Assembly: GCF_022803015.1 (NCBI RefSeq)
Contig: NZ_JAFKON010000003.1
Coordinates: 186,001-250,000 of the forward strand
DNA: 64,000 bases
DNA from: Arthrobacter humicola
GTDB taxonomy: Bacteria > Actinomycetota > Actinomycetes > Actinomycetales > Micrococcaceae
Reading direction: 5' to 3'
Made by a program: the position numbers and the translations under genes. Below the pieces are notes generated by a model. That model did no database searches and had not been told where the DNA came from. It saw nothing but the letters and a program-made list of their open reading frames with translations. Positions 9,034-17,118 of the stretch are shown here, piece by piece; position 1 is the first letter of the stretch; each line of letters opens with the position of its first letter.

Positions 9034-10343
9034 TCATGCCGCCGTCCGGACGGCACTTCTCATGAGGATAATCGATTTGTAGTTGCCGGAGTTCCGGTAG
9101 CCGCGGGCGGTTCGTTTGATGTGCTTGATTCCCGTGTTATTCGCCTCGACCTTGCCGGTTTTGGCGCCGATGACGATGATTACCTCAATCTCCTTCCACC
9201 AGCGGCACTCCGTGCGGTAGAGCTTGTTCGTCTCGGGCCGTCCTGCCGCCGCAACGAGGACCGGAGTTCGTCTTTCGCTGCGGCGGCCTCGACCAGGGAG
9301 ATGGTGCGCAGCAGGATCCGCAGCTGTTCCTTGACCTTCCATACTGCCTGCACCTTGCCGGTGGCGTCATCGGCGTCGAAGACCGCTTCGAGCCGGTGGG
9401 CTGCAGTGTCGGGGAGCGTCTCGCCGGCGCGCACGAGCAGCATCCGGTGCGCCCAGGCCATGTCGATACTCCGGCCGCGGCGGCCCTTGACCTGTTGGGA
9501 GAGGTTCTGCCGCGCCTCGGTCACCACCTGATTGGCGAGGGAGACCAGATGGAAGTGATCAACCGCGACAGCGATCCGGGGAAGCCACATCCGGAACGCC
9601 GCGGACAGGTCGATCGCGACGACCTGCACGCCGAGCCGCCACTGGAGCGGTCGGGCGAAGAGCCAGTCGCCGACGCTCTTGTGGTCCCTGCCGTCCACGA
9701 CGCCCAGGACCTGGCCTCTGTCCAGATTCAAGATGGTGGTCATCCACGGTTCGTGCCGGATCCACTAGCTGGACTCAGCATCACGGAAATACCGCACGGA
9801 CCGGAACCGGTGCTCATCGATCCCCAGCAGCCGCGGACTCAGCTCATCCACCTCGAACAGCGTCAGGAAGCAGGCTTCGGTCAGCGCTGCACGGACTAAC
9901 CACCAGGACACAGCGAACGCGGCGGCGGTCTCGGACACTGCCCGGCGGACCGGACAACCACATCAACTACGTGGCCCCGGAGCCTTCCGGTGAACCGTGC
10001 GCCGCGAGGGATCTGGGTCGTGGATTCAGAGAACGAGAGCCGGGCGCAGACCGGTTCATCGCAATACCAGCGGGATTTGGACCACAGGACCTGGACGGCG
10101 ACAGGGATGTCACGGGTCCGCTGAGCGCCGTTCCTTCCGCCGTGCCGCAACGACACCACACGTCGTGCAGCCCGGAGGCTGGTCGGTTTCGACAATAATC
10201 TGGCGTTGTCCGTCCGCCAGGACGCTGACGGACTCGACGCAGTAGTCAGGCAGGTTGAAGATGCTGGCGGCAGCGTCGGTAGCCACCCCGGTAGGCTCAT
10301 TCAAGGCTCGTGGTCCTGTTCCAGGTTGAATGCTGAGACACAC
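9034..10343 (-). mobile_element. ISL3-family transposase, degenerate
   Basis: Reading across frames gives the order of an ISL3-family transposase: N-terminal zinc-binding region near 10250-10150 (QPPGCTTCG), a segment with LWSKSRWYCDEPVC, SPRLLGIDEHRFRSVRYF near 9820, then an in-frame TAG. The catalytic core follows (WMTTILNLDRGQVLGVVDGR, FARPLQWRLGVQVVAIDLSA, MWLPRIAVAVDHFHLVSLAN), and finally KVEANNTGIKHIKRTARGYR near 9110. At least three frameshifts plus the stop make it inactive. Length is close to a complete element's ORF. I could not define its inverted repeats. Confidence 0.85.
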
Positions 10344-10499
10344 TCATCCCAGCAGGGCCACGGGCCCCTCTTAGCTACGACACGGAATCAATCCCCCGTG
10401 AACCTTAAAGAGCCCCTGTACCCTGGTTTTCAGGAGTACGCGTGTCCGGCATCGCCGGGGTCCTGTTCCGCAGTCGGACACGGTCTGGAAACGCCGCCG

Positions 10500-10640
10500 C
10501 TGCTTCAGCGGCGACGAAGACTGGGACAAGACTCAGTCCGGATCCCTGCGGAGGCCGACGCTGCCGGGATGAGCGATTCGGAAGTCTCCGTGGACTCCAC
10601 CGTCAACCGGGCCCACCAGCACGTCACGCTCCCGGCTTTC
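10500..10640 (+). mobile_element. IS5-family transposase fragment
   Basis: A short plus-strand frame reads AEADAAGMSDSEVSVDSTVN followed by RAHQH. This is the region around the first catalytic Asp (VSVDST) of IS5-family transposases. Only this block is left; no ends or second half are present. A longer remnant of a related element lies at 60573-61010. Confidence 0.65.
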
Positions 10641-10689
10641 TCCCGCCCTGCACGTTGCCTCCGGATCTGGTGAAGATGGCAACGCGGGG

Positions 10690-10919
10690 GTCTGTTCAAA
10701 CGTGGTCCGGCTGCTCTGCATGGTGGTCAGGGCGTGCGACTTCCTTCCGGTTGGCGATGTGACGCTCAGGGACGTGGTTCGAGCCATAATAACTTCTGCT
10801 CGTGCTTTGTTCCCGGATGATGATCTTCGCCCGCGCGCAACCTTGGTGGAAGTGCTACGCCGGAGCTGCATTATCCCGCAGGGGTGACCTCGCTCGCCGA
10901 CCAGGCTCTCCTCTGGTAA
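10690..10919 (+). pseudogene. Remnant of an unidentified gene (C-terminal part)
   Basis: A protein-like frame (VVRACDFLPVGDVTLRDVVR, RAIITSARALFPDDDLR, ATLVEVLRR) runs into a single-base shift and ends VTSLADQALLW. The pattern of a C-terminal domain with PDDD followed by an alpha-helix resembles the end of large uncharacterised proteins I have seen in actinobacteria and cyanobacteria, but I cannot name the family. No start codon with an RBS is present, so it is a decayed fragment. Confidence 0.35.
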
Positions 10920-11034
10920 GGACCGAATTCCCCATCAGTTTGACCCAAGGCCCTGCCTCCGTCGACTTGAGCCCTAACCGGCCGGAAAAACTTCAAAGTC
11001 AACCAACATCCGCCCCGCAGTCTTGCTTCACTGA

Positions 11035-11363
11035 CCAGAAACCGTCGCCGAAGCCGACGTTGTACATGCGCACTGTGACTGTGGCCTTAGATGTCCGAAG
11101 CATCGTCAGTCCACTTCGGCCAGATGCGAATGAAACTGCGCGAACGTCCTGCGTGGCGCGGCGGCCTCGGTGGTCCGTAATCGGTCCGCGAACACCGACG
11201 CGCCTTAACGTTGTGGTGGCCACGCACCACCACATCGATCACATCTCAGGCTTCGCCGACCCAGCCTGAGCAAGGTACAGGTCGACGATGTCTGGGTGCC
11301 CTACATCGAGGACCCCGAGGACGAGAGGACGATAAGAACCTGCGTGGCGGGTCAGAACTACTA
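11035..11363. pseudogene. Metallo-beta-lactamase-fold gene remnant, inverted halves
   Basis: Two pieces look like parts of one MBL-fold protein but on opposite strands. On the minus strand, 11103-11035 reads TVTVRMYNVGFGDGFW, the usual N-terminal strand of such proteins. On the plus strand, about 11200-11363 reads NVVVATHHHIDHISGF (the metal-binding THxHxDH signature), then after a one-base shift VQVDDVWVPYIEDPEDE. The signature belongs downstream of the N-terminal strand in one reading direction, so an internal inversion plus decay is the simplest explanation. Confidence 0.5.
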
Positions 11364-11369
11364 AAGCCT

Positions 11370-11861
11370 GTAGTAATGTTCATGTACCCTCCTTGCCATT
11401 TCAATATTAATTCTCGCATTTCATCAAGTTCGCCTGAACCGAAATGGGCTGGGGGCATCCTGTTCACAAAAGCATCAGAAACTCCGTTATCAAAAACCTC
11501 CGTCAATTCCGTCTTCACGGAATATGAGTAAGGATAACCTGAGACCGAATAATATTCCAGCTTCAAGGTTGTTCCAGGGCGTTGGGAACCTTCTATCCTT
11601 CACTCGGACTTCGTGCTCCGTTCCTGGCTTTAGAGTCCCCTCTGTACTTCGAAATTGCTCAAAGCCGAGAATCAAACCGCCAGAGCAATGCTTAGCGATG
11701 ACCGCAACCTCCCGAAGCGGATACTCCGTCGGGTACTCTTTGCATCCAAGAGCCCGAGGCTCCAAGCCGAAATCGTTCAGGATACCCACTACTCGGCCAC
11801 GCACTTCTTCTTGTTTTGGATTCAATGCAGTGGGGGCAGATAGAAAAATTGGAATGCGCAT
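11370..11861 (-). pseudogene. TIR-like / nucleotide-hydrolase-like protein, frameshifted
   Basis: The frame starting at ATG 11861 (AAGGAG 8 nt upstream) reads MRIPIFLSAPTALNP ... GLEPRALG ... HCSGGLILGFEQF ... WNNLEAGILFGLRLSLLIF and ends prematurely at 11490. Removing one T from a run of five Ts near 11497 continues into FDNGVSDAFVNRMPPAHFGS and MRELILKWQGGY. The fold signature (FLSAPT near the start, EAG in WNNLEAG) is like TIR or nucleoside-deoxyribosyltransferase-like domains that hydrolyse nucleotides. The family assignment is tentative. A homopolymer slip could also be a sequencing error. Confidence 0.55.
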
Positions 11862-12276
11862 ATCAACACTCCTTATATTCACATCGTAAATTTCTGGCTG
11901 GTAGGAGAATCCCAGAATGCGTCGCCAATTCGAATTGAACTTTTGCTAGTCATCGGATGACCTAAATAACGGCCGATGGGAGCTCTGCCGGATTTAACGA
12001 ATTGTTACACCATGTGCGTTATCATTCCTTATCTCCGGTTTCAGATAATCCGAACCCATTTGGGTGCCTGCGAACATTATGCATCAATAACCATCTAGCT
12101 CACACGACCCATCCGCGAACCCAGAGAAGCCCCTGTAATTGCTCGGCGACTTACGTTCCGCTGTAGACCATCCTCCCGAATTGGGATGCAGATACCGTTG
12201 CGCGTTCCGAGCGAAGAGTCTACGGTTCTTAGTGGTAACGGTGATTCTTTGGTGACTGTCATGCCAGGCCCGGCTC
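11862..12276. other. Intergenic region, lower GC
   Basis: I see no gene in this stretch. It is visibly AT-richer than the surroundings around 11870-12070. It contains TGTTAC and CGTTAT at 12003 and 12017, but these are 14 bp apart and do not fit the 11-bp promoter repeat found elsewhere. Confidence 0.4.
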
Positions 12277-12984
12277 TTACAGGATGTCCGAGACGAGTTG
12301 CAGAATCCCCTCCGAGGGTGCAAGGCCCATGTCATCGTTCAGCTTCGCTCGATACTTCTCGAAGGCCCGAAGGGCGGCAGCATTGTTGCCCTGCTGCCGT
12401 TGAGCCTGAATGAGAAGTCCGACGACACTTTCGTAGAGCGGTTCAAGTTCAAGTGCTGCCTCCGATGCCTCCAAGGCAGCCTCATAGTCGCAGCGCGCGA
12501 GCGTCTCGCGAGCAATGATGTGGAACGCGTGGAGCCGCTCCTGCCGCAATCTGCACTGTTCAAAGAGCACCCAGTCCTCGTACCAGCCCGGCAGCAGTTC
12601 GGCATCGCGTAAAAGGTTCAGGTACGAAGCAACATTCCCGTTAGGACCGGTTTGGCTGATCTCCCGCAAACAGGACCGGACCCGGTGCAAGTCAACGTCC
12701 ACCAAGTCGCTTAGCGAAAGCTCTGCGCCGCCATTGACCAAGAGGCCCGGAACCTGCAGTGAGACCAGGTGCATGCTCACCCGCAGACTCTCTAGGGCCC
12801 GAGCCTCGCTACTTTCCGGCCACAGAAGCCCTGCCAAGTAGCTCCTCGGGCGGGTGCCGTGAATAGCCAGCGCAGTTATGAGCCGCTGTTGACGGGCCGC
12901 AACATGCATAACGCACGAGTCCCTGCGGAGTTTCCACGACTGGAACAGGCTCAGCTGAAAATTGGAAAAGTTGCCGCCTACCAT
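12277..12984 (-). CDS. SARP/BTAD-family transcriptional regulator (copy 2)
   Basis: This 235-residue protein is a close paralogue of the regulator at 651-1388, with matching blocks along the whole length: FQSWKLRR, AARQQRLITALAIHGTRPR, LLWPESSEARALESLRVSMH, VDVDLHRV, YEDWVLFEQCRLRQERLHAF, AALELEPLYESVVGLLIQA and ALRAFEKYRAKLNDDMGLAP. An N-terminal winged-helix DNA-binding region is followed by a BTAD/TPR domain, the standard small-SARP layout. There is no ATPase extension. Start at ATG 12984. It lies between the protease operon and the eCIS block, close to the SARP-like promoter repeats described here, and is a candidate activator of them (inference). Whether the two copies act on the same or different sites cannot be seen. 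Confidence 0.85.
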   Translation of the reverse strand: MVGGNFSNFQLSLFQSWKLRRDSCVMHVAARQQRLITALAIHGTRPRSYLAGLLWPESSEARALESLRVSMHLVSLQVPGLLVNGGAELSLSDLVDVDLHRVRSCLREISQTGPNGNVASYLNLLRDAELLPGWYEDWVLFEQCRLRQERLHAFHIIARETLARCDYEAALEASEAALELEPLYESVVGLLIQAQRQQGNNAAALRAFEKYRAKLNDDMGLAPSEGILQLVSDIL

Positions 12985-13448
12985 TGGTGCCCCCCAATCC
13001 AGCGCGACTCCGAGCTGGAACAGTTCTAGTCACGAGGATCCGCATTTCGGTAAGGGGTGTCAATGGCCGGGCGCATCTAGCAGTATGCAGTATCGTGAAG
13101 CGAAGTAGCGTGAGCTCAGCACCCCGGCAACGCGTGCACATCAGTCACTACCATTGTCACTGGAGTCCGGGGCAAAGGCCTTAGTGACAACGCCCTCTAG
13201 AGATGAGCAGCCATCGCGGATTCTCTCAATCCATTTACCGCTCTTCGCCGGCGCCGGCCGACGTCGCATCCCAGATGGCCACGGTGGCCCAGGGAGCCAG
13301 ACGGGTAACCCGTGGGCCCGTCAATCCATGGATGCTCCGTCGTAAACTCCCTAGCCGCCCGGTAAGGGAAGCACCCGCCGTTCGACCCGATCCACAGCCG
13401 CTAAACGATTGTGCCAGGCCCGCTGCTGCAGAACTGGCCGAACCAAAA
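12985..13448. other. Intergenic region without recognisable features
   Basis: I find no coding pattern on either strand that looks like a real protein. The stretch separates the second SARP gene from the downstream end of the five-TM membrane gene. No GTAACG repeat is present, so the regulator itself does not appear to be under the same promoter type. Confidence 0.4.
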
Positions 13449-14312
13449 CTATCTTTTGAACTCGATTCGGACCGAGTTGTCGTCCGGGAGCACTATCACT
13501 GTTCCATCCCGCGGTGTCCAGCCGTCATGCAGGAAGAAGAAACGTCCGCCGCTGAGCACCAGCAGGCGCAGACCGCTGTAACGGTAGAGGGCTGTTTCCC
13601 CGCTACCCACTTTCATCTCCTTGACGGCATCCGTGCCGATTCCTAGCGGCTTGAGTGAGTAGACCTCCGCCCGGGGCATGTACTGGACTCCCTGCTCGAA
13701 ATTCACTGCCAGCCGACGACCCAGCGCCTGGGCATAGTCAGCCGTGCCCCAGAAGAGCAACAGTGTCACGATGCTAAGGACCAGCGTGGTTTCCACCGCC
13801 CGCTGTTCCGTGGTGAGCGCTGGTCGTTTGGCGTCCCGGCCCAGACGGCGGAGGCGCACGCACCACGTGGCCACGAGCACGCCCAGGGCCATCAAGTACG
13901 GCGTATACAGCGCCGTCCGTGCAGGCTCAACGATGGCCAGAAGTAGACTGACGCCGACCACGAGCCCACTGGCCAGGGCGGCAATGCCGGCGGCTCGGAC
14001 GATGACCGCACGGCCGCTGCCCTCCTCGATGCGGCGGCGCAGCCAGCGGTCCAGGGCCACCCAGACGACGCTGACGACCAGGAGGCAGACCAGCGGCAGA
14101 AAGAGCGCGTTGATGCTGATCAGGATGTAGTCCTGCACAGCGTATCCGAACAGGCTCACATCCAGACCCATCTGCGCTGCCTGGGCTTCCGCACGTGCCC
14201 AGCCGAAGTAGAACAGCAGCGCCGTCGCCACCGTGACCGGCGGGCCGATGGCCGAAACCACACCAAGGGCGCGGGACCACGACGAACGCTCGTCACCGTG
14301 GGCTTCCGTCAT
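13449..14312 (-). CDS. Integral membrane protein (287 aa, about 5 TM)
   Basis: The protein has about five hydrophobic segments (for example VTVATALLFYFGWA, YILISINALFLPLVCLLVV, LASGLVVGVSLLLAIV, TLVLSIVTLLLFWG). A hydrophilic C-terminal ~100 residues probably folds on one side of the membrane (LRLLVLSGGRFFFLHDGW). The family is unknown to me. I chose the ATG at 14312 because it overlaps the stop of the lipoprotein gene as ATGA, which implies translational coupling. It thus belongs to the unit under promoter site b and may act with the lipoprotein at the envelope. An ~80-bp copy of part of this gene is found at 53342-53422. Confidence 0.75.
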   Translation of the reverse strand: MTEAHGDERSSWSRALGVVSAIGPPVTVATALLFYFGWARAEAQAAQMGLDVSLFGYAVQDYILISINALFLPLVCLLVVSVVWVALDRWLRRRIEEGSGRAVIVRAAGIAALASGLVVGVSLLLAIVEPARTALYTPYLMALGVLVATWCVRLRRLGRDAKRPALTTEQRAVETTLVLSIVTLLLFWGTADYAQALGRRLAVNFEQGVQYMPRAEVYSLKPLGIGTDAVKEMKVGSGETALYRYSGLRLLVLSGGRFFFLHDGWTPRDGTVIVLPDDNSVRIEFKR

Positions 14313-15505
14313 GGGATGTTGCCCGGCGCCGCTTGGAGGCACGTGTTCTGGTCCACCGCGTATGCGAAGGACGCCGTTCCCTTCACCGAAAGTTTGGCCT
14401 TGGCGACAGTGACGTCCACCGTGGCCGGCGCTCCCTGCACGGGAGTCGGTGCTTTGAAGTAGAAGTCCCCCAATGGGTAGCTGTCGCCGGGGGGACTCGC
14501 ACGACGCCCCACCTTGGCCGTCGTCGTGCCGACGTTGACCTCACTGATGCTGTTAGCGGGGAGGCCGCCCAGAGTTCCACCCAGGAGGATGATGTCGCCC
14601 GGACAGACGGAATCGGACGGGCGGCCCACGACACTAAGGTCTTTGAGCTCTGGCGGGCAGGCAGTGCCGGGGAGGGGTGCAAGCTTGAACGGCACATCCG
14701 GCTTCTGCCGTCTGAAAGCAGCCACATCGCGCAGCACTTCGTAGGCTTTTACGGACCAGCAATCGGAATTCGGCAGTTTTGGCGGCTGCATCGTGTCCAA
14801 AGCCGCTGCACCCTCTTCCCACGCAGCCTTTTGGCCCTTCAGGCCCAGGCACAGCTTTCGCGCCACTCGCTCCACGGTGACGGGGGGATCGTCGGAATCC
14901 GGAACGACACCGCAGTTCCGGTCCTTTAGTCCCGCGTACCAGACCGGATCGTCTCGGCCTACCGGGCCGATCGGCAGCCAGTCGAGTACGGCGGTCTCCT
15001 GCGCGGGAGGCTTACCAGGCGCCGGCGGACCAGGCGGCTGAGCGGGAGGCTGACCCGGGGCCGGCGGACCGGGCGGCTGCGCGGGAGGCTGACCCGGCGC
15101 CGGCGGACCGGGCGGCTGCGCGGGAGGCTTACCCGGGGCCGGCGGATCCGGCGCCGGCTGACCCGATGCTGGTTGACCCGGTGCTTGCTGACCGGGGGCT
15201 GGCTGACCGGGCAGCTGGCCTTTGGAAGGCGGCGCGGGCTGTTGTCCCGGAGCCGGACGCTGCGCCTGGTTGCGGCCGTCACCGGTGCCGTCACTAGATC
15301 CGTTCGAGCCGCCCGATCCTCCAGTCGCCGTCCCGCTAGGGGCAGCTGCCCCGGCCGACGTGTCCGCGCCGGCATCCGCTGAAGTGCCGGGCGCGCTGTA
15401 AGCCGAGCCGCGGTCGCTGTTAGTCGTCACGCACGCAGAGAGAAGCAAAGATAAGATCAGCACCCAGAGAAAGTTGAATGGACGCCGGCGGCTGCAAGAG
15501 TGCAT
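14309..15505 (-). CDS. Pro-rich lipoprotein (398 aa), paralogue A
   Basis: The N-terminus is a lipoprotein signal: basic start, hydrophobic LWVLILSLLLSAC with lipobox LSAC (Cys25). A Ser/Gly-rich linker and a Pro-rich stalk follow, built from 13-residue repeats (PPAQPPGPPAPGQ). The ~240-residue C-terminal domain has conserved Cys (NCGV, KLCLGLKG, DCWSVKAYEVL, CPGDIILLGG). The same domain is present in the lipoprotein encoded at 15860-16930. The stalk plus lipid anchor would place the domain outside the membrane or across the wall. It is the first gene of a unit with the 5-TM protein and is preceded, 255 bp away, by a GTAACG promoter (site b). A role in anchoring or sensing the eCIS particle at the envelope is only an inference from position and regulation. 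Confidence 0.8.
   Translation of the reverse strand: MHSCSRRRPFNFLWVLILSLLLSACVTTNSDRGSAYSAPGTSADAGADTSAGAAAPSGTATGGSGGSNGSSDGTGDGRNQAQRPAPGQQPAPPSKGQLPGQPAPGQQAPGQPASGQPAPDPPAPGKPPAQPPGPPAPGQPPAQPPGPPAPGQPPAQPPGPPAPGKPPAQETAVLDWLPIGPVGRDDPVWYAGLKDRNCGVVPDSDDPPVTVERVARKLCLGLKGQKAAWEEGAAALDTMQPPKLPNSDCWSVKAYEVLRDVAAFRRQKPDVPFKLAPLPGTACPPELKDLSVVGRPSDSVCPGDIILLGGTLGGLPANSISEVNVGTTTAKVGRRASPPGDSYPLGDFYFKAPTPVQGAPATVDVTVAKAKLSVKGTASFAYAVDQNTCLQAAPGNIP
15003..15150. repeat. 39-bp tandem repeats in lipoprotein stalk
   Basis: Nearly four 39-bp units, starting at 15003, 15042, 15081 and 15120, encode the 13-residue Pro-rich repeat of the lipoprotein stalk. Units differ by a few substitutions (mostly ccgg/cagg and tta/tga positions). 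Copy number is likely to vary between strains. Confidence 0.75.
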
Positions 15506-15518
15506 CGTGCATCAGCAC

Positions 15519-15650
15519 TATCTCGGTCTGTGGGCCGCTGAGCACCTGTGGCGGGGGAATCTTTCGTGTCCTGCGCCCTCCATGGCCGGAATGGAAGCCA
15601 ACGGGACTGAGCTAGGACGGGCTTCGGGATGGGCCAGCAAAACTGACATG
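15519..15650 (-). CDS. Possible short leader ORF (43 aa)
   Basis: Between promoter site b and the lipoprotein start there is a 43-codon frame. It starts at an ATG with a reasonable GAGGTG site 6 nt upstream and ends just before the lipoprotein. Its composition (Pro/Ala/Arg-rich) does not look like a folded protein and I know no homologue. It could be a leader peptide or chance. It is listed because the 255-nt leader otherwise holds nothing. Confidence 0.2.
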
Positions 15651-15759
15651 TCTTTCACCTCGCAAGGCATCGTGGCTCGCAAAGCCAGGGGCCATAAGCA
15701 TCAGATAATTCACTTGAATTGCTATTCGCAAGGCATCGCTGCTGCACGTCCCCACCAAC

Positions 15760-15791
15760 AGTGTCCGGATGTGGCGTTACTGCGACGTTAC
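15760..15791 (-). promoter_or_regulatory. Predicted SARP-type promoter (site b)
   Basis: On the minus strand: GTAACG (15786-15791), 5 nt, GTAACG (15775-15780), 9 nt, GACACT (15760-15765). The period is exactly 11. It points to the lipoprotein/5-TM unit starting at 15505 and falls between the two lipoprotein genes, so the downstream pair can be transcribed separately from the long operon. Confidence 0.65.
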
Positions 15792-15859
15792 AGCTATACG
15801 TTGGGCAGGACCTTGCAGGGGTACGCGACCAGTGGAATGCTCTTGTCCGCTGGTCTTCG

Positions 15860-16930
15860 TCACGGGATGACGCCCGGGGTCTGCCGGCATTCATTCTGAT
15901 CAGCTGCGTACTCGAAAGAAGCAGATCCCTTCACCACCCAATCGGCGTCGGCGATACTGACGTCAGCCGTGGTCGGGTCCCCTGCGCTAAGGGGCGGCGC
16001 CAGGAAGTAAAACTCAAGGGGGTAGTCATTATTCGTGGAGCTCTGCCGCTGGCGTACAGGCGCCGTTGTTGTTCCCACCTTAACCGAACGAACGGTGCCA
16101 ACGGGGAGGCCGGTGACATTCCCCAGCAGGACGATCACAGAGCCGGGACACACCAGGGAAGGCGGCGAAATGCCGCCGTCGTCCTCGAGGCCCTTGAGTT
16201 CAGGAGCGCAGGCGGTCCCGGGGCGGGGAGCAAGTTTCACGAGCGCATTTGGCTTCTGCTTCCGGGAAGCGGCGACATTGCCGAGCACATGGTAGGCGGT
16301 TACGGACCAGCAGTCGTCCGAAGGTGGCGGCGGCATCGTGTCCAGGGCAGAGACCACTTTCTGCCAGGCAACCTGGTCGCCTTTCAAACCTAGACAGAGT
16401 GTCTTTGCCGCTGCTTGCATGGTGTCAAAAGGTTCGGAATACCCGTCGAGCGACTGGCAGTCCAGGTCCTTCAGGTCCACGTACCAGACCGGGTCTCCCC
16501 GCCCAACCGGGCCTATCGGCAACCATTCGAGTACTACGGTCTCCGGTGCGGATGGCTGGTTGGGGGCAGGCGGTCCCGGCGGCGGAGCGGGCAGCTGGCC
16601 GGGGGCCTCGGGGGCTTTCGTCCGAGTAGTGGGCTGGCCTGGCACGGGCAGCGGTTGTTGACCAGGACCCGGGCCTTGCGGCTGACTTCGCACGCCGCCA
16701 GGGCCAGAGCCGCCGGGCCCTTCGGACGCTCCACTGGCTTGGCTCTTGTCCGTGTCGTCAGTGGGCCGATTCGACGGCGGGGTGTTCTGCCCATTGCCTA
16801 CAGTAGCGACGGGACTGCTGGAAAACGAGTCGCCGCGGTCGCCGCCTGCCGTCATACACGCAGACAGAAGCCACGACAGAACCACCGCCCAGACGAAGAC
16901 GGTTAGGTGGCCACGGCTATGGGCGTTCAT
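15860..16930 (-). CDS. Lipoprotein (356 aa), paralogue B
   Basis: This is a second lipoprotein of the same kind as 14309-15505: hydrophobic VFVWAVVLSWLLSAC with lipobox LSAC, a Ser/Gly/Pro-rich linker, then the shared Cys-containing domain (LEWLPIGPVGRGDPVWYVDL, KTLCLGLKGDQVAWQK, DDCWSVTAYHVLGNVA, ACAPELKGL, VCPGSVIVLLGN). Both paralogues end in a similar tail (GVIP versus GNIP). The Pro-rich stalk is shorter and lacks the perfect 13-residue repeats. It follows the IPT genes on the same strand, with 188 bp between it and 17119, and may be the distal end of the eCIS operon. Function unknown; extracytoplasmic location is likely. Confidence 0.75.
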   Translation of the reverse strand: MNAHSRGHLTVFVWAVVLSWLLSACMTAGGDRGDSFSSSPVATVGNGQNTPPSNRPTDDTDKSQASGASEGPGGSGPGGVRSQPQGPGPGQQPLPVPGQPTTRTKAPEAPGQLPAPPPGPPAPNQPSAPETVVLEWLPIGPVGRGDPVWYVDLKDLDCQSLDGYSEPFDTMQAAAKTLCLGLKGDQVAWQKVVSALDTMPPPPSDDCWSVTAYHVLGNVAASRKQKPNALVKLAPRPGTACAPELKGLEDDGGISPPSLVCPGSVIVLLGNVTGLPVGTVRSVKVGTTTAPVRQRQSSTNNDYPLEFYFLAPPLSAGDPTTADVSIADADWVVKGSASFEYAADQNECRQTPGVIP

Positions 16931-17039
16931 CTCGCACCATCGTTGTTATCACCGGCGGGAAGGCTCCTGCTTTCGAAGGACTTGGGACATATTTTCCTCC
17001 AGTTCGCGCACCTGATCCAGTTCCATGGAGCCCATACGG

Positions 17040-17100
17040 GATCCCTGGAGCCGCACACCCAGCGGCGCCACCGGCGGATCCGGAAAAGTGCAAAAACCAT
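17040..17100 (-). pseudogene. 5' remnant of an IPT-protein gene
   Basis: The ATG at 17100 and the next ~28 bases match the start of the gene at 18735 (MVFALF, then PDPP in the intact copy), but one base is missing in the fourth to sixth codons and the frame is lost. Only the first ~60 bp remain before unrelated sequence. This is the beginning of a further, deleted copy of the same paralogous family. Confidence 0.65.
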
Positions 17101-17118
17101 GTCAACCTCCCGGCGTGG

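Noticed and set aside
12003..12022. TGTTAC and CGTTAT pair
   Set aside because: Spacing is 14 bp, not 11, and no good -10 is seen.
15003..15150. CRISPR-like array
   Set aside because: The 39-bp units are contiguous, without spacers, and encode the Pro-rich repeat of a lipoprotein.
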